Positions 1 to 8,540 of a stretch of 64,000 nt of DNA are shown here, piece by piece. The notes beneath the pieces are model-generated. The model searched no databases, was not told where the DNA came from, and saw nothing but the letters and a program-made list of their open reading frames with translations. This stretch comes from Paenibacillus oceani (GTDB taxonomy: Bacteria; Bacillota; Bacilli; Paenibacillales; NBRC-103111), in NCBI RefSeq assembly GCF_014705615.1, contig NZ_JACXJA010000044.1, forward strand, positions 1-64,000, given 5' to 3'. Within the stretch, counting starts at the first letter, position 1; each line of letters begins with the position of its first letter. The position numbers and the translations under genes were made by a program.

Positions 1-488
1 CTCTCTTCCCTCTCCTTGTCTCTTCAAGGTAAATTCCTCTTTTAATTCCAGTTTCTTTACCTTTCACTTTTTTGTACCTAAGTAGTTACTCCAAACCGCT
101 CTTACTTGGAGTTCTCTCCTCCCTGTGAGCGGGCAATGCACCGGCCCAGACACGGACAGCGGACAGACTCTTCCTCATAAGCGAGGAATGTGCCTCCCCA
201 GCCAGCTAGAATCTTCCCCACGAGCAACGGTCTCCTGATGCAACGCGGGTTGACCACTTCGATGTGGCGCCGAGCACCGCGCGCTGGGAGCTTCGCGCGG
301 TGCGGAATAGCATTCGTAAACGGCCAGTAAGCTCAGTCTCGCTGAAAGCTTACACCTGCTCGTTTCGCCATCCAAAAAACGGGAAAGCCGCCCCGCCAAC
401 AACGGCATTCCCGGTGCCCAGTTACCTCCTTCCCCGTCGCGATGCCTTGGGCCTGCCGCTCCTGCCATCGCTTCGGACCTAAGCGCCC
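1..488. other. Intergenic stretch, no supported gene
   Basis: I find no convincing gene here. A leftward open frame of 97 codons (175-468) has no recognisable domain and no good ribosome binding site. The part next to the binding-protein gene holds its terminator (374-413). A short inverted repeat, ACTCCAA/TTGGAGT, lies at 88-112. The rest could be the tail of an intergenic region continuing outside the window. Confidence 0.5.
374..413 (-). terminator. Rho-independent terminator of the binding-protein gene
   Basis: On the minus strand a GC-rich stem (arms 403-413 and 380-390, one internal mismatch) is followed directly by a run of six T (374-379 read as A on the plus strand). It lies about 75 bases downstream of the stop codon of the leftward solute-binding-protein gene and fits an intrinsic terminator for it. 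Confidence 0.75.
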
Positions 489-1766
489 TTACTTCATCTG
501 CTCGGCGATTAGTTTGTTCGCCCGCTCTTCGGCGCTGCGCAAGGCGGTGTTGACGTCCGTTCCTTTCTGGGCGACTTCCGCCAAAGCCGCGGCCAGCTCG
601 GTTCGGACGATACCGTCGTATCTTGTGACGCGGACTGGCTTGGCGATCACTTCCTTAAATACCGCGTTCGTATAGTTTTTGCCTTGTAAGAACGGCAGAT
701 CGGCTCCGAACTGCTGAACGACGCTTTCGCTCTTGACGATCGGCACCCGGCCCTGACGGGCGTTCCACGTCTGCATCTCGTCGGACATCAGGTAGACGAT
801 TACTTGAAAGGCTTCGTCCCGGTGCGGGCTCGCCGGCGGGATCAAATAAAACGGCGCGTTCAGTTGGGAGCCGCTGCTCTCGTTAGTCGGAAACTTCGGC
901 ATCGTCGCCGCATCCCAATCGAGACCCGATTCGATAGCCGCGGGCAGCAGATCGAGCGGGTTCGGACCGGTGCGCATCGCCATCGTTTTGTTTTTGAAGA
1001 ACGCGTTGTCGGCGTTCCCCTCGAGCGAGTTGTTCGGGATTTTATAAAACGAGGTCATCGCGCCCAGCCATTTTTGCCAGCCGTCGTGCGACAGCGCCGA
1101 TTTGTTCGTCTGCGGATCGACGAACGGCAGACCGAACTGGTTTTTGTAGACAGGGTTCGCGCCGCTGTAGCTGAATCCTTTGTACGCCACCCCGTTCTCC
1201 GTCCGCGACGTTTTGCGGATCAGCTCGGTCACTTCGTCCCAAGTAACGCCGTCCTTCGGGTACGCGACGCCGAACTTGTCGAAGATGCTCTTGTTGTACA
1301 GAAGCACGCTGTTGTTCAGCTCGTACGGCATGACGAGAATTTCGCCTTTCTCGGAATACCCCTTCACCGCATCCAGTACGCCCGGAGCGAGCCGGTTCAG
1401 ATCGAAGCCGTGCTTGCTCACCAGATCCGACATATCGGAGACGAGCTTCAGCTCCATCACTTTAAACAGCTGCCCCATTGTAAACGCTGCCAAATCAAGC
1501 TTTGTGCCAGCGGCGATCGTGTCGTCGATCGTCGTCCCGGTGCCGTGAAGAATCATATGAATCGTGATATGGGGATATTTTTGCTCAATTTTGGCCTTCA
1601 ACTGGTTGGTCAAACTTTCCGAGAACCCGTTATAGAAAAAATTCAGCGTGACTGGTTCTTGCTTCGCCGCAGGCTGCTCCGGCTTGTTGTCCGTCTGACC
1701 GCAGGCGGACAACGTCAAAGCGGCGGCCATCACGGCCATTCCCCATGTTCGGTACCAAGTCTTCAT
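489..1766 (-). CDS. ABC-type extracellular solute-binding lipoprotein (family 1), orphan
   Basis: A 425-residue lipoprotein with a signal peptide and lipobox LSAC (Cys22), followed by a short Gln/Pro/Lys linker and a family 1 binding-protein fold. The segment YNKSIFDKFG with a following TWDEV is typical of sugar-binding members. It would capture a sugar or oligosaccharide outside the membrane and deliver it to an ABC permease. No permease gene is adjacent, so it is an orphan. Three other binding proteins in this window (at 26.5, 43.5 and 56.4 kb) share the same central motif and the basic, helical C-terminus, making one subfamily. It is divergent from an AraC gene that probably controls it. 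Substrate unknown; the family assignment is firm. Confidence 0.93.
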   Translation of the reverse strand: MKTWYRTWGMAVMAAALTLSACGQTDNKPEQPAAKQEPVTLNFFYNGFSESLTNQLKAKIEQKYPHITIHMILHGTGTTIDDTIAAGTKLDLAAFTMGQLFKVMELKLVSDMSDLVSKHGFDLNRLAPGVLDAVKGYSEKGEILVMPYELNNSVLLYNKSIFDKFGVAYPKDGVTWDEVTELIRKTSRTENGVAYKGFSYSGANPVYKNQFGLPFVDPQTNKSALSHDGWQKWLGAMTSFYKIPNNSLEGNADNAFFKNKTMAMRTGPNPLDLLPAAIESGLDWDAATMPKFPTNESSGSQLNAPFYLIPPASPHRDEAFQVIVYLMSDEMQTWNARQGRVPIVKSESVVQQFGADLPFLQGKNYTNAVFKEVIAKPVRVTRYDGIVRTELAAALAEVAQKGTDVNTALRSAEERANKLIAEQMK

Positions 1767-1898
1767 TTTCGTTCCCCCTTGTCATCATCGTCGCAGGCCC
1801 AGCGGCATTCTCGGCCGCTTAGGAATCATCTTGCCCGCTGCTTTCCTCTGTCTGTATACTGGAGACGAACAGCAACGCGTCGAATGGAGGTACCATCG
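1767..1898. promoter_or_regulatory. Divergent promoter region between binding protein and AraC gene
   Basis: This 132-base gap separates the leftward binding-protein gene from the rightward AraC gene. A possible -10 for the AraC gene (TATACT in TGTATACTGG) lies near 1854-1861, and the AraC ribosome binding site GGAGG is at 1886-1890. I could not place the leftward promoter with confidence. Confidence 0.4.
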
Positions 1899-2705
1899 AT
1901 GGAATATGCGGTCACCCTCAGCGATCACCAATATTTAAAAGACAAGCGCGAATTCATGCTGCGCTGCGCCGCCAACCCCGCCTGGACATTAATGGCCGTC
2001 GAGCACGGCCGGTTCGAGTACCGGATTCAGGGCGCCCGCGGCGAAGCGGGTACCGGCGACATTGTCGTTTGCCCGCCCTATCTTGATTTCCATCGGAAAA
2101 CGCTTACACCTTTGACGTTTCATTATATCAAATGCAATTGGACCGCGCCGAACGCCAATCGGCATCTCGAATTGCAGGACCGGCTGCACGACTTGTTCGC
2201 CTACAAGGTGACCATCGGCGATTCGGATCGGCTGCGGAGCAATTATTCCTGCCTCCAGGAAGCGGCAGGACGGTTAAGCGAGCCCGAGAGGGCGTGGAAA
2301 AACCATCTGGTGAACGACCTGTGGCTTCAGATCGAGCGCGAATCGAACCGGCTGTCCCGCATTAGCGGCATCCGGGACAAGCTGATGCTGGAAGCGAAGG
2401 AATGGCTGGAGCTCCATTTGGACAAGGAAAGCTCGATCGCCGACGCAGCCTCCCGGTTTCATCTGCATCCGGTCCATTTCGCCCGCCGGTTCCGCAGTTG
2501 CTTCGGAGTGACGCCTTCCCGCTACGTAACGGAATGCCGCATCGAGAAGGCGAAGAGACTGCTTTGCCAATCCGACTACACGATCGATCATATCGCCCAG
2601 CTGTGCGGCTACGACAACGGTTTTTACTTCAGCCGCATCTTCACGAAGGAGACCGGCACGAATCCGTCGGAATACCGGAAGCGGCACGCACCGCGCTATC
2701 CCTGA
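1899..2705 (+). CDS. AraC family transcriptional regulator
   Basis: A 268-residue regulator with an N-terminal cupin-like sensing domain (about residues 15-100) and a C-terminal double helix-turn-helix of the AraC/XylS type (about 165-262; IDHIAQLCGYDNGFYFSR is the second helix-turn-helix signature). I chose the ATG at 1899 because GGAGG (1886-1890) sits eight bases upstream; the frame is open much further upstream, but that part is antisense to the binding-protein gene. It is clearly paralogous to the AraC gene at 57.8-58.7 kb, and both are next to the same kind of binding protein and FAD oxidoreductase. It probably activates the neighbouring genes in response to a sugar ligand (inference). 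It ends 26 bases from the convergent oxidoreductase gene. Confidence 0.92.
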   Translation: MEYAVTLSDHQYLKDKREFMLRCAANPAWTLMAVEHGRFEYRIQGARGEAGTGDIVVCPPYLDFHRKTLTPLTFHYIKCNWTAPNANRHLELQDRLHDLFAYKVTIGDSDRLRSNYSCLQEAAGRLSEPERAWKNHLVNDLWLQIERESNRLSRISGIRDKLMLEAKEWLELHLDKESSIADAASRFHLHPVHFARRFRSCFGVTPSRYVTECRIEKAKRLLCQSDYTIDHIAQLCGYDNGFYFSRIFTKETGTNPSEYRKRHAPRYP

Positions 2706-2731
2706 ATCTCCGCCGCCCACTCATGCCCGCA

Positions 2732-4282
2732 TTACGGATGCAGCAGCTGTCCGTCTGCGATCAGCCGGTCGCGAAGCGCCGCGTACTCGACCTCTTGTAC
2801 GCTTGTTCCTTTCTCGAGCGCCAGTACTGCCGCCGCTGCGGCCGACTGGCCGAGGATCAGGAACACCGGCTCCAGCCGCAGCGATCCGTAAGCGATATGG
2901 GAGGCGGACAAGCATACCGGAACGAGCAGATTCGTGCATTCGTCGCCTCTGGGTACGATCGCCCGATACGGGATCGGGTAAGGACCCGCGGTCGGGGTCT
3001 CGACATTGCCTTCGTTCACGCAGCAGCCGTCCAGCACGATCCGGCGGCAGTTGTGCGAGTCCATCTTGTAGGAAGCGATCCCGATCGAGTCCGGCTCGCT
3101 TACATAATGGCGGCAATGATTCTCGGTAATGACGAGATCCGATACCATCCGTCGGCCTTCGCGGACATAGAGCTGATGCGGCCAGTTCGCCGTCCCGGTG
3201 AATTCGTCGGCCGGAAGCCCCCACTGGCTCATTTCCTGGCGTATCGCGGCGGGAACCCGCTCGTCATAGCTTAAGTAATACAGCATCCCCATGTTGTACC
3301 GGACATGGTCCTGAAAGATCATCTCCCTCGCCGCGTAATCGCCGCCGGGCCATCCGTGGTTGGCGCCGATAAGGTCCGTACTCACAGCTCCCCGGTTGTT
3401 CAGGTCGGTTTTGCCGTTCTGAAGCATCAGATTGAGCTGCATCGCATCCCATACGCCGGCCTGCAAATAACGCCGGAGCAGCTCGAATCGGTCCGGGTCG
3501 TAGCCCGGCGGCTCCGGGAACGGAAGCCGGTTGTCCGGTACGTTCGTCAGGCAGATGCGGAAGTTGTAGGCCTGAACGGAACGATCCCCTTGCCCCTGAA
3601 CGCCCGGAGCTTCGTCCGATACACCCGGCAGCAGGCCGCTGTCCGGCTTGCCCGGGACGGCATACGGATCGATCCACGCGTTAAACCGGTGGTTCGGCGA
3701 GCCGAACTGGATGCCGTTTAACGTCTCCTTGTAGAGGGCGTTCGCTTCCCGGCCGATCGTATACGATACGCCCGCTTTTGCCATCAGATCGCCTTCATAT
3801 GTGGCGTCGATGAACATAGCCGCGCGGATGACGCAACCGTTCTCCATGCGAAGCCCCGTTATCCGTTCCGCCACCTTCATGACCTGCTGCAGATGCTGCC
3901 GGTACATGACGTGCACCCCGGCCTCGTCCACCCATCGCCCGAAAATCTCTTCGGCGGCGCTAGGCTCCAGCAGAAAAGCCGCTCCGTCTTCCTCCTCGCC
4001 GCCATACTTCCGGCCGATTTCCCGGTAAAATTGCCGGGCGAGCCCGCCGATCGTCCGCTTGATGCCGAAATCCGTCTTGCCCAGACCGCTGGCGGTCACT
4101 CCGCCCAATCGGTCACCCGCCTCGGCGATGACGGCTGTAAGCCCCATTCGCGAAGCCTGCACCGCTGCCGCTATCCCTGCGGGCGTCGCTCCGTACACGC
4201 ACAAATCGGCGGTTACCGTCTCGGGCATCGCCTCTCCGCGATCCGGCTTGTAATAGTACAGTTTGCTAAAATCCGCTGCCAT
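2732..4282 (-). CDS. FAD-dependent oxidoreductase (FAD_oxidored family)
   Basis: A 516-residue cytoplasmic flavoprotein. The N-terminus has a Rossmann FAD-binding site (VYGATPAGIAAAVQASR, about residues 28-45) followed by an acidic residue at the end of strand 2 and the GGVTASGLG loop, as in the FAD_oxidored (Pfam PF12831) group. There is no signal peptide. It is the same length as, and very similar throughout to, the gene at 54.8-56.4 kb, so the two are duplicates. Members of this family sit in many sugar-utilisation loci, but their reactions are mostly unknown; oxidation of a sugar or glycoside is a reasonable guess only. The first ATG is kept because the paralogue starts at the equivalent point. 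The upstream region carries a direct-repeat AraC-type operator. Confidence 0.9.
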   Translation of the reverse strand: MAADFSKLYYYKPDRGEAMPETVTADLCVYGATPAGIAAAVQASRMGLTAVIAEAGDRLGGVTASGLGKTDFGIKRTIGGLARQFYREIGRKYGGEEEDGAAFLLEPSAAEEIFGRWVDEAGVHVMYRQHLQQVMKVAERITGLRMENGCVIRAAMFIDATYEGDLMAKAGVSYTIGREANALYKETLNGIQFGSPNHRFNAWIDPYAVPGKPDSGLLPGVSDEAPGVQGQGDRSVQAYNFRICLTNVPDNRLPFPEPPGYDPDRFELLRRYLQAGVWDAMQLNLMLQNGKTDLNNRGAVSTDLIGANHGWPGGDYAAREMIFQDHVRYNMGMLYYLSYDERVPAAIRQEMSQWGLPADEFTGTANWPHQLYVREGRRMVSDLVITENHCRHYVSEPDSIGIASYKMDSHNCRRIVLDGCCVNEGNVETPTAGPYPIPYRAIVPRGDECTNLLVPVCLSASHIAYGSLRLEPVFLILGQSAAAAAVLALEKGTSVQEVEYAALRDRLIADGQLLHP

Positions 4283-4330
4283 CGTTTCCGTGCAGCCCCC
4301 TCTCTAGCCGCTATCGTCAAGCTCCTCCCC

Positions 4331-4392
4331 ACTATACATCCGCTCCCGGCGGCAACCCATGCATTTTTCAAATCGTCCTATGCACTTTTCCA
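4331..4392 (-). promoter_or_regulatory. Promoter with 21-bp-spaced direct repeat upstream of FAD oxidoreductase
   Basis: On the minus strand a -10 box TATAGT lies at 4336-4331. Upstream of it are two direct copies of a sequence of the type GAAAAnTGCATnGG (plus-strand 4356-4371 and 4377-4392), with a period of 21 bases, i.e. two helical turns. The nearer copy covers the -35 position. This arrangement is the usual one for an AraC-type activator that binds two half-sites on one face of DNA. The regulator is probably one of the two flanking AraC proteins (inference). Confidence 0.6.
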
Positions 4393-4393
4393 A

Positions 4394-4430
4394 CATCAAG
4401 AGCCGCCGGGAGACCCGGCGGCTCTTGATG
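4394..4430. terminator. Perfect 17-bp hairpin, terminator-like
   Basis: A perfect inverted repeat with 17-bp arms and a three-base loop (AGA) lies between the end of the AraC gene (4463, leftward) and the operator of the oxidoreductase gene. Reading leftwards there is no real T run after the stem; reading rightwards it is followed by GCATTTTTAC. It most likely ends the leftward AraC transcript and insulates the next promoter. Confidence 0.6.
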
Positions 4431-4462
4431 GCATTTTTACCATATTAGGCACGAATAAAGGG

Positions 4463-5338
4463 TCAGCTGTAGCCCAACCGCTTTTTCCGGTACGCCGCCG
4501 GCGACATCCCGGTCTCTTTGCGGAACATCCGGCAAAAATAGTTCGGATCGGGCATGCAGACCGCTTCGGCGATCTGCTTCACGGTCAGCTCCGCCCGCTG
4601 CTCCAGCAGCCTGCAAGCTTTGCCGATCCGGATATGGCGCAAATATTCGAGCGGGCTCATCCCGGTGTGGCGCTTCAAACAACGCGTGATGTAATCCGGG
4701 TTGTAGTGAAACTCGCGCGCCAGCTGCGAAGCCTCGTAAGGAACGTCCTCGTACCGTCTCAGGAAAGCCGCCACCGCTGCGGCCAGCTTGCCGGAACGGC
4801 TCTCCGAGCCGGAGGAGCGGATCAGCTCCTGCAGCTTGGCCAGCAGACGGACATAGTGCAGTTGAAGCTGCAGCACGTTATCCACATTCAGTCGGTTGTG
4901 CAGCCGGTCCATCTCGGTTAAGATCGCCCATACTTCCTCCATCTCCAGCACTCCGTACTTGGGCATATAGATCGGCCGGCTCGGAGGAGCCGGGTCGAGA
5001 TCCGTTCCTTTGCGCAGCACGAGCGACCAGGGGATGTCGGAGGCGGGCAAGCGGTTTTGTGCAGATTCATGCTGAATATGAAGCCAGAACAGCTCCGTAT
5101 CCTCTTCGCATTCCCGATACCCGACATGCGTGTGCCCCGGCTCCAGCATCAGCATCTGCCCGGTGCCGATCGCATATTCCGTCCCTTCCTCCGCCATATA
5201 CAAGCAGCCGGTTTTTACAAACAACACGTCATAAAGCCCGAATTGCCGCGAGAAATGCCGCATCCCGGTCCGCCATACCGCATGTCCCACGGTCACGAGC
5301 TGGGGCAGCGGCGACACGCTCCACTCCAGACACTCCAT
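4463..5338 (-). CDS. AraC family transcriptional regulator with cupin-like sensor
   Basis: A 291-residue regulator. The N-terminal half is a cupin-like AraC ligand-binding domain (the stretch ending MLMLEPGHTHVGY is typical). The C-terminal ~100 residues contain two helix-turn-helix motifs with the characteristic end MFRKETGMSPAAYRKKR. An upstream GTG or ATG in the same frame would add 14 residues, but the ATG at 5338 has AAGGAG ten bases upstream, so I prefer it. It is transcribed in the same direction as the oxidoreductase gene downstream, from which it is separated by a strong hairpin, and divergently from the TIM-barrel hydrolase gene at 5646. It may regulate either neighbour. Confidence 0.9.
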   Translation of the reverse strand: MECLEWSVSPLPQLVTVGHAVWRTGMRHFSRQFGLYDVLFVKTGCLYMAEEGTEYAIGTGQMLMLEPGHTHVGYRECEEDTELFWLHIQHESAQNRLPASDIPWSLVLRKGTDLDPAPPSRPIYMPKYGVLEMEEVWAILTEMDRLHNRLNVDNVLQLQLHYVRLLAKLQELIRSSGSESRSGKLAAAVAAFLRRYEDVPYEASQLAREFHYNPDYITRCLKRHTGMSPLEYLRHIRIGKACRLLEQRAELTVKQIAEAVCMPDPNYFCRMFRKETGMSPAAYRKKRLGYS

Positions 5339-5645
5339 CTGTCCGCCTCTCCTTATCCGAAACTTTAGACTGCGGGGCAATCGTTCGTCCGTCCACAGCC
5401 GATAGCTCTATCGTACCCGATCCGGTCCGTCTGCGGAAGTCGAAATTGTGCTAGTTTTGGTCGGCTGTGTCCCTGTTTCACGCTCCGGTTCGGAGGTACA
5501 CTGGTACCAGCAGGGGTACGATCGCATCCGGCGGCCGTTCGGACAGGTTGCCCGTTCATACAGGGGCCGTCCGGCAGGCCTGCCTTCACCTTAGATGCAC
5601 AACAGAACGATCCTAACTCCGATTATGCCCAGGAGGGTTGTCCAC
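5339..5645. promoter_or_regulatory. Divergent promoter region with 6-bp palindrome
   Basis: The 307-base gap between the leftward AraC gene and the rightward hydrolase gene holds no gene. An inverted repeat CGATAG-CT-CTATCG lies at 5400-5413 and is a possible operator. The AGGAGG at 5631-5636 is the hydrolase ribosome binding site. No clear sigma-A promoter was found by eye. Confidence 0.4.
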
Positions 5646-7631
5646 ATGAGATTTCGTCAGGTGCATCTCGATTTCCATACGTCCGAAGCGATCGCCGGCA
5701 TCGGCACCCGCTTCTCGAAACAGCAGTTCCAGGACATGCTGAAGCTCGGCCATGTCGATTCGATCACTGTGTTCTCCAAATGTCATCACGGCTGGGCCTA
5801 TCATCCATCCAAGGCGAACCGGATGCACCCGCAGCTATCGTTCGATTTGCTGGGCGCGCAGATCGAAGCCGCCCATGAAATCGGGGTAAAAACGCCCGTT
5901 TATTTATCGGCGGGCCTTGACGAGAAGACGGCTCGCGAGCGGCCGGAATGGCTGTCCCGCAGACGCAACGAGCAGACCAACTGGGCGCCCGACTTTTTGT
6001 CGCCGGGCTACCATACGTTGTGCATGAACAGTCCGTACCTCGATGTGCTGGTCGAGCAGATCGAAGAAGTGGTCCGGAACTATGACGCAGACGGCATCTT
6101 CCTCGACATCGTCGGGGTGAAGGAATGTTACTGCCACTCCTGTATCCGCACGGCCCGCGAGCGGGGCATCGATCCCCGGGTGAAGACGGATATGATGCCG
6201 ATCTGGGAAGAAACGTACGCCCGCTATACGGAACGGACCAATGAGGCGGCGCAAAAGCATAAACCCGGCATGCCGGTGTTCCACAACGGCGGGCATATCC
6301 CGCAAGGCAGACGCGATCTGGCGAAGCGCAATACCCACCTGGAGCTGGAATCGCTGCCGACGGGCGGATGGGGATACGACCATTTCCCGCTGTCGGCCCG
6401 TTACGTACAAGGACTCGGGATGCCTTATCTCGGGATGACCGGGAAGTTCCATACGACCTGGGGCGAATTCGGCGGCTACAAACATCCGAATGCGCTCCGC
6501 TACGAGACCGCGCTCAGCCTGGCGAACGGCGCGCGCTGCTCGATCGGCGACCAGCTCCATCCGGACGGTCTCATGGATGAAGCGACGTACCGGCTGATCG
6601 GAGCCGCCTACCGGGAAGTGGAGGCGAAGGAAGCCTGGTGCGAAGCCGTCTCCAACGTGGCGGACATCGCACTGCTGACGACCGAGGCGGCCGACTGCAA
6701 AGCGGAAGGCGAGGGCCGGTGCCCGAAGGCCGACCAAGGCGCGGTACGGATGCTGCTCGAAGGAAACTGGCTGTTCGACGTCGTTGACCCCGAGTCGGAC
6801 TGGAACGATTACCCCGTCCTCATCCTTCCGGACCGGATTCGGCTGAATGCGCCGCTGGAAGCGAAATTGTTCGATTATTTGAACCAGGGCGGACGCGTGC
6901 TTGCTACCGGCCGTTCGGGCTTGCGCGAAGACGGCAGCGGCTTCGCGATCGATCTCGGCGCCAGTTGGATCAGCACGGCCCCGTACCGTCCCGACTATTG
7001 GGTGCCGAAGCTGGCGCTTCCAGGCGGATCGGCCGCACCAGAAGGCACCGCTTACGTCATGTACAGCGAAGGCCAGCAGATCACGGCAGCAGGCGGGGGC
7101 ACCGTGCTGGGAGAGCGCCACAATCCGTATTTCAACCGCGACGCCTTCGCCTTTTGCTCGCACCAGCATACGCCGAACGGCAAGCTCAGCGGCGGACCCG
7201 GCATGACGGAAGGATCGGCCGGCATCTATATCGCCTGGGACGTATTCGAGGATTATGCGGCGAAGGGCAGCCTGTTTTTGCGCGACACCGTATCTGCCGC
7301 GTTAAGCCGTCTGCTTGGCGGTAAAGCGACGTTGACGACTACGCTCCCTGCCCAAGGCGTAACGACGGTGCAGCGGCAGGACGGGCACGGCCGTCTCGTG
7401 CACCATCTGCTGTACGCATCGCCGGTGAGGCGCGGAGAGAAAATCGAGATTATCGAAGATATCGTGCCATTGTACAACATCTCCTGCTCGCTGCGTACGG
7501 GACGCCCGGTGAAGAACGTATACTTGGCTCCGCAGATGGAGAACGTGCCGTATACCGAACAAGATGGCGTGATCTCGTACACCGTCCCCAAGCTGGATTG
7601 CCACCAGATGGTCGTGGTCGAGCTCATCTAA
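5646..7631 (+). CDS. TIM-barrel glycoside-hydrolase-like protein with beta-galactosidase-type trimerisation domain
   Basis: A 661-residue cytoplasmic protein. The first ~360 residues look like a TIM barrel of the alpha-amylase/GH42-like type: VYLSAGLDEKTARERPEW, then DGIFLDIVG, then a CxCxxC cluster (ECYCHSC, about residue 160) and an NGG motif. The following ~200 residues contain a glutamine-amidotransferase-like or GH42 trimerisation-like fold (YPVLILPD, GGRVLATG). The N-terminus MRFRQVHLDFHTSE is shared by a group annotated as alpha-L-fucosidase- or amylase-like proteins of unknown specificity. ATG 5646 is chosen because AGGAGG lies nine bases upstream. It probably hydrolyses a glycoside imported by a nearby transporter; substrate unknown. 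Confidence 0.8.
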   Translation: MRFRQVHLDFHTSEAIAGIGTRFSKQQFQDMLKLGHVDSITVFSKCHHGWAYHPSKANRMHPQLSFDLLGAQIEAAHEIGVKTPVYLSAGLDEKTARERPEWLSRRRNEQTNWAPDFLSPGYHTLCMNSPYLDVLVEQIEEVVRNYDADGIFLDIVGVKECYCHSCIRTARERGIDPRVKTDMMPIWEETYARYTERTNEAAQKHKPGMPVFHNGGHIPQGRRDLAKRNTHLELESLPTGGWGYDHFPLSARYVQGLGMPYLGMTGKFHTTWGEFGGYKHPNALRYETALSLANGARCSIGDQLHPDGLMDEATYRLIGAAYREVEAKEAWCEAVSNVADIALLTTEAADCKAEGEGRCPKADQGAVRMLLEGNWLFDVVDPESDWNDYPVLILPDRIRLNAPLEAKLFDYLNQGGRVLATGRSGLREDGSGFAIDLGASWISTAPYRPDYWVPKLALPGGSAAPEGTAYVMYSEGQQITAAGGGTVLGERHNPYFNRDAFAFCSHQHTPNGKLSGGPGMTEGSAGIYIAWDVFEDYAAKGSLFLRDTVSAALSRLLGGKATLTTTLPAQGVTTVQRQDGHGRLVHHLLYASPVRRGEKIEIIEDIVPLYNISCSLRTGRPVKNVYLAPQMENVPYTEQDGVISYTVPKLDCHQMVVVELI

Positions 7632-7636
7632 AAAAT

Positions 7637-7680
7637 AAAAACGACCCGGTTCGGCCAATCGCTTGGCCGCGGGTCGTTTT
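7637..7680. terminator. Bidirectional Rho-independent terminator
   Basis: The arms AAAACGACCCG and CGGGTCGTTTT (7637-7647 and 7670-7680) enclose a second small hairpin GGCCAA/TTGGCC. With A and T runs on both sides it can serve the rightward hydrolase gene and the leftward permease gene, which converge here. Confidence 0.85.
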
Positions 7681-7715
7681 CATGTTCCTACACATAATGG
7701 CTCGAGTGCCGACGT

Positions 7716-8540
7716 TTATTTCAGAGCCCCTTCCGCCAGACCTCCGATAATGTACCGCTGCGTAAATCCGTACAGCACGAGGATCGGCAGCATGGTCAGG
7801 AAAAATCCGGCGAACGCCAAATTGTAGTCGAAGCTGTATTCGCTTTTGAAATTATAGATGAACAGCGGCAGCGTCCAGAAATCCGGGTGCCGGTTCAACA
7901 TAATGAGCGGAAGCTGGAAATCGTTCCATATCCACAGGCTGTTCAGAATCAGTACGGTAGCGACAATCGGCAGCATCATCGGGTATACGATCCGCACGAA
8001 CGTTTGCCACACGCCGCAGCCGTCGATTTTGGACGCCTGGTCGAGCTCGATCGGAACGTTTTTCAAAAATCCGACGCACAAAAACATCCCCTGCGCAAAC
8101 GAAAGCGTCACGTACATCAGGATGAGGCCGGTCTGATCCAGCAGCTGCAAATTGCTCATATGCCGGTAGATCGGCAGCATGACAGCCTGAAACGGAACGA
8201 ATATTCCGGACAATATAAGAAAGTACAACGCTTTGTAGTACGTCTTGTTCATATTGCGCGAGATGGCGTATGACAGCATCGGAATCAGCAGCAGCATCAG
8301 CAGCACCGAAATCGCAGTGATCGATACCGAGTTTTGCAAATAAGTGCCGAAATTCGCCTTCTGAATCACTTGCCGGAAATTCCCCAAGTAAAAGCCGGAA
8401 GGCAGCGAGAAAAAGCTGGCGGTCGACTCGGCCTGCGTCTTCATCGCAATGACGATCGTCAAATACATCGGAAACATAATAAAAAGCGAACCGACCGACA
8501 GCACCACATACCGCAAAAAACGAAGCGTTCCCTTCTTCAT
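7716..8540 (-). CDS. Carbohydrate ABC transporter permease, MalG type
   Basis: A 274-residue inner-membrane permease with six predicted membrane segments. The EAA-loop sequence near residues 165-185 (DQASKIDGCGVWQTFVRI) is the contact site for the ATPase and marks it as the MalG/CUT1 type. Its start overlaps the end of the other permease gene by four bases, so the two are translationally coupled and form the channel of one importer. It is the last gene of the operon and is followed by a terminator. No ATPase gene is present; Firmicutes of this type often use a shared MsmX-like ATPase encoded elsewhere. Confidence 0.95.
   Translation of the reverse strand: MKKGTLRFLRYVVLSVGSLFIMFPMYLTIVIAMKTQAESTASFFSLPSGFYLGNFRQVIQKANFGTYLQNSVSITAISVLLMLLLIPMLSYAISRNMNKTYYKALYFLILSGIFVPFQAVMLPIYRHMSNLQLLDQTGLILMYVTLSFAQGMFLCVGFLKNVPIELDQASKIDGCGVWQTFVRIVYPMMLPIVATVLILNSLWIWNDFQLPLIMLNRHPDFWTLPLFIYNFKSEYSFDYNLAFAGFFLTMLPILVLYGFTQRYIIGGLAEGALK

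Noticed and set aside
175-468. A 97-codon leftward open frame near the left edge
   Set aside because: No recognised domain, no good ribosome binding site, and it runs through the terminator of the neighbouring gene. Treated as noncoding.
804-1898. Upstream extension of the AraC frame
   Set aside because: The frame is open for 365 further codons, but this part is antisense to the binding-protein gene and the GGAGG site supports the start at 1899.
5904-7169. A long antisense open frame within the 5.6-7.6 kb hydrolase gene
   Set aside because: It is a shadow of a GC-rich gene; the hydrolase has a clear ribosome binding site and domain structure.
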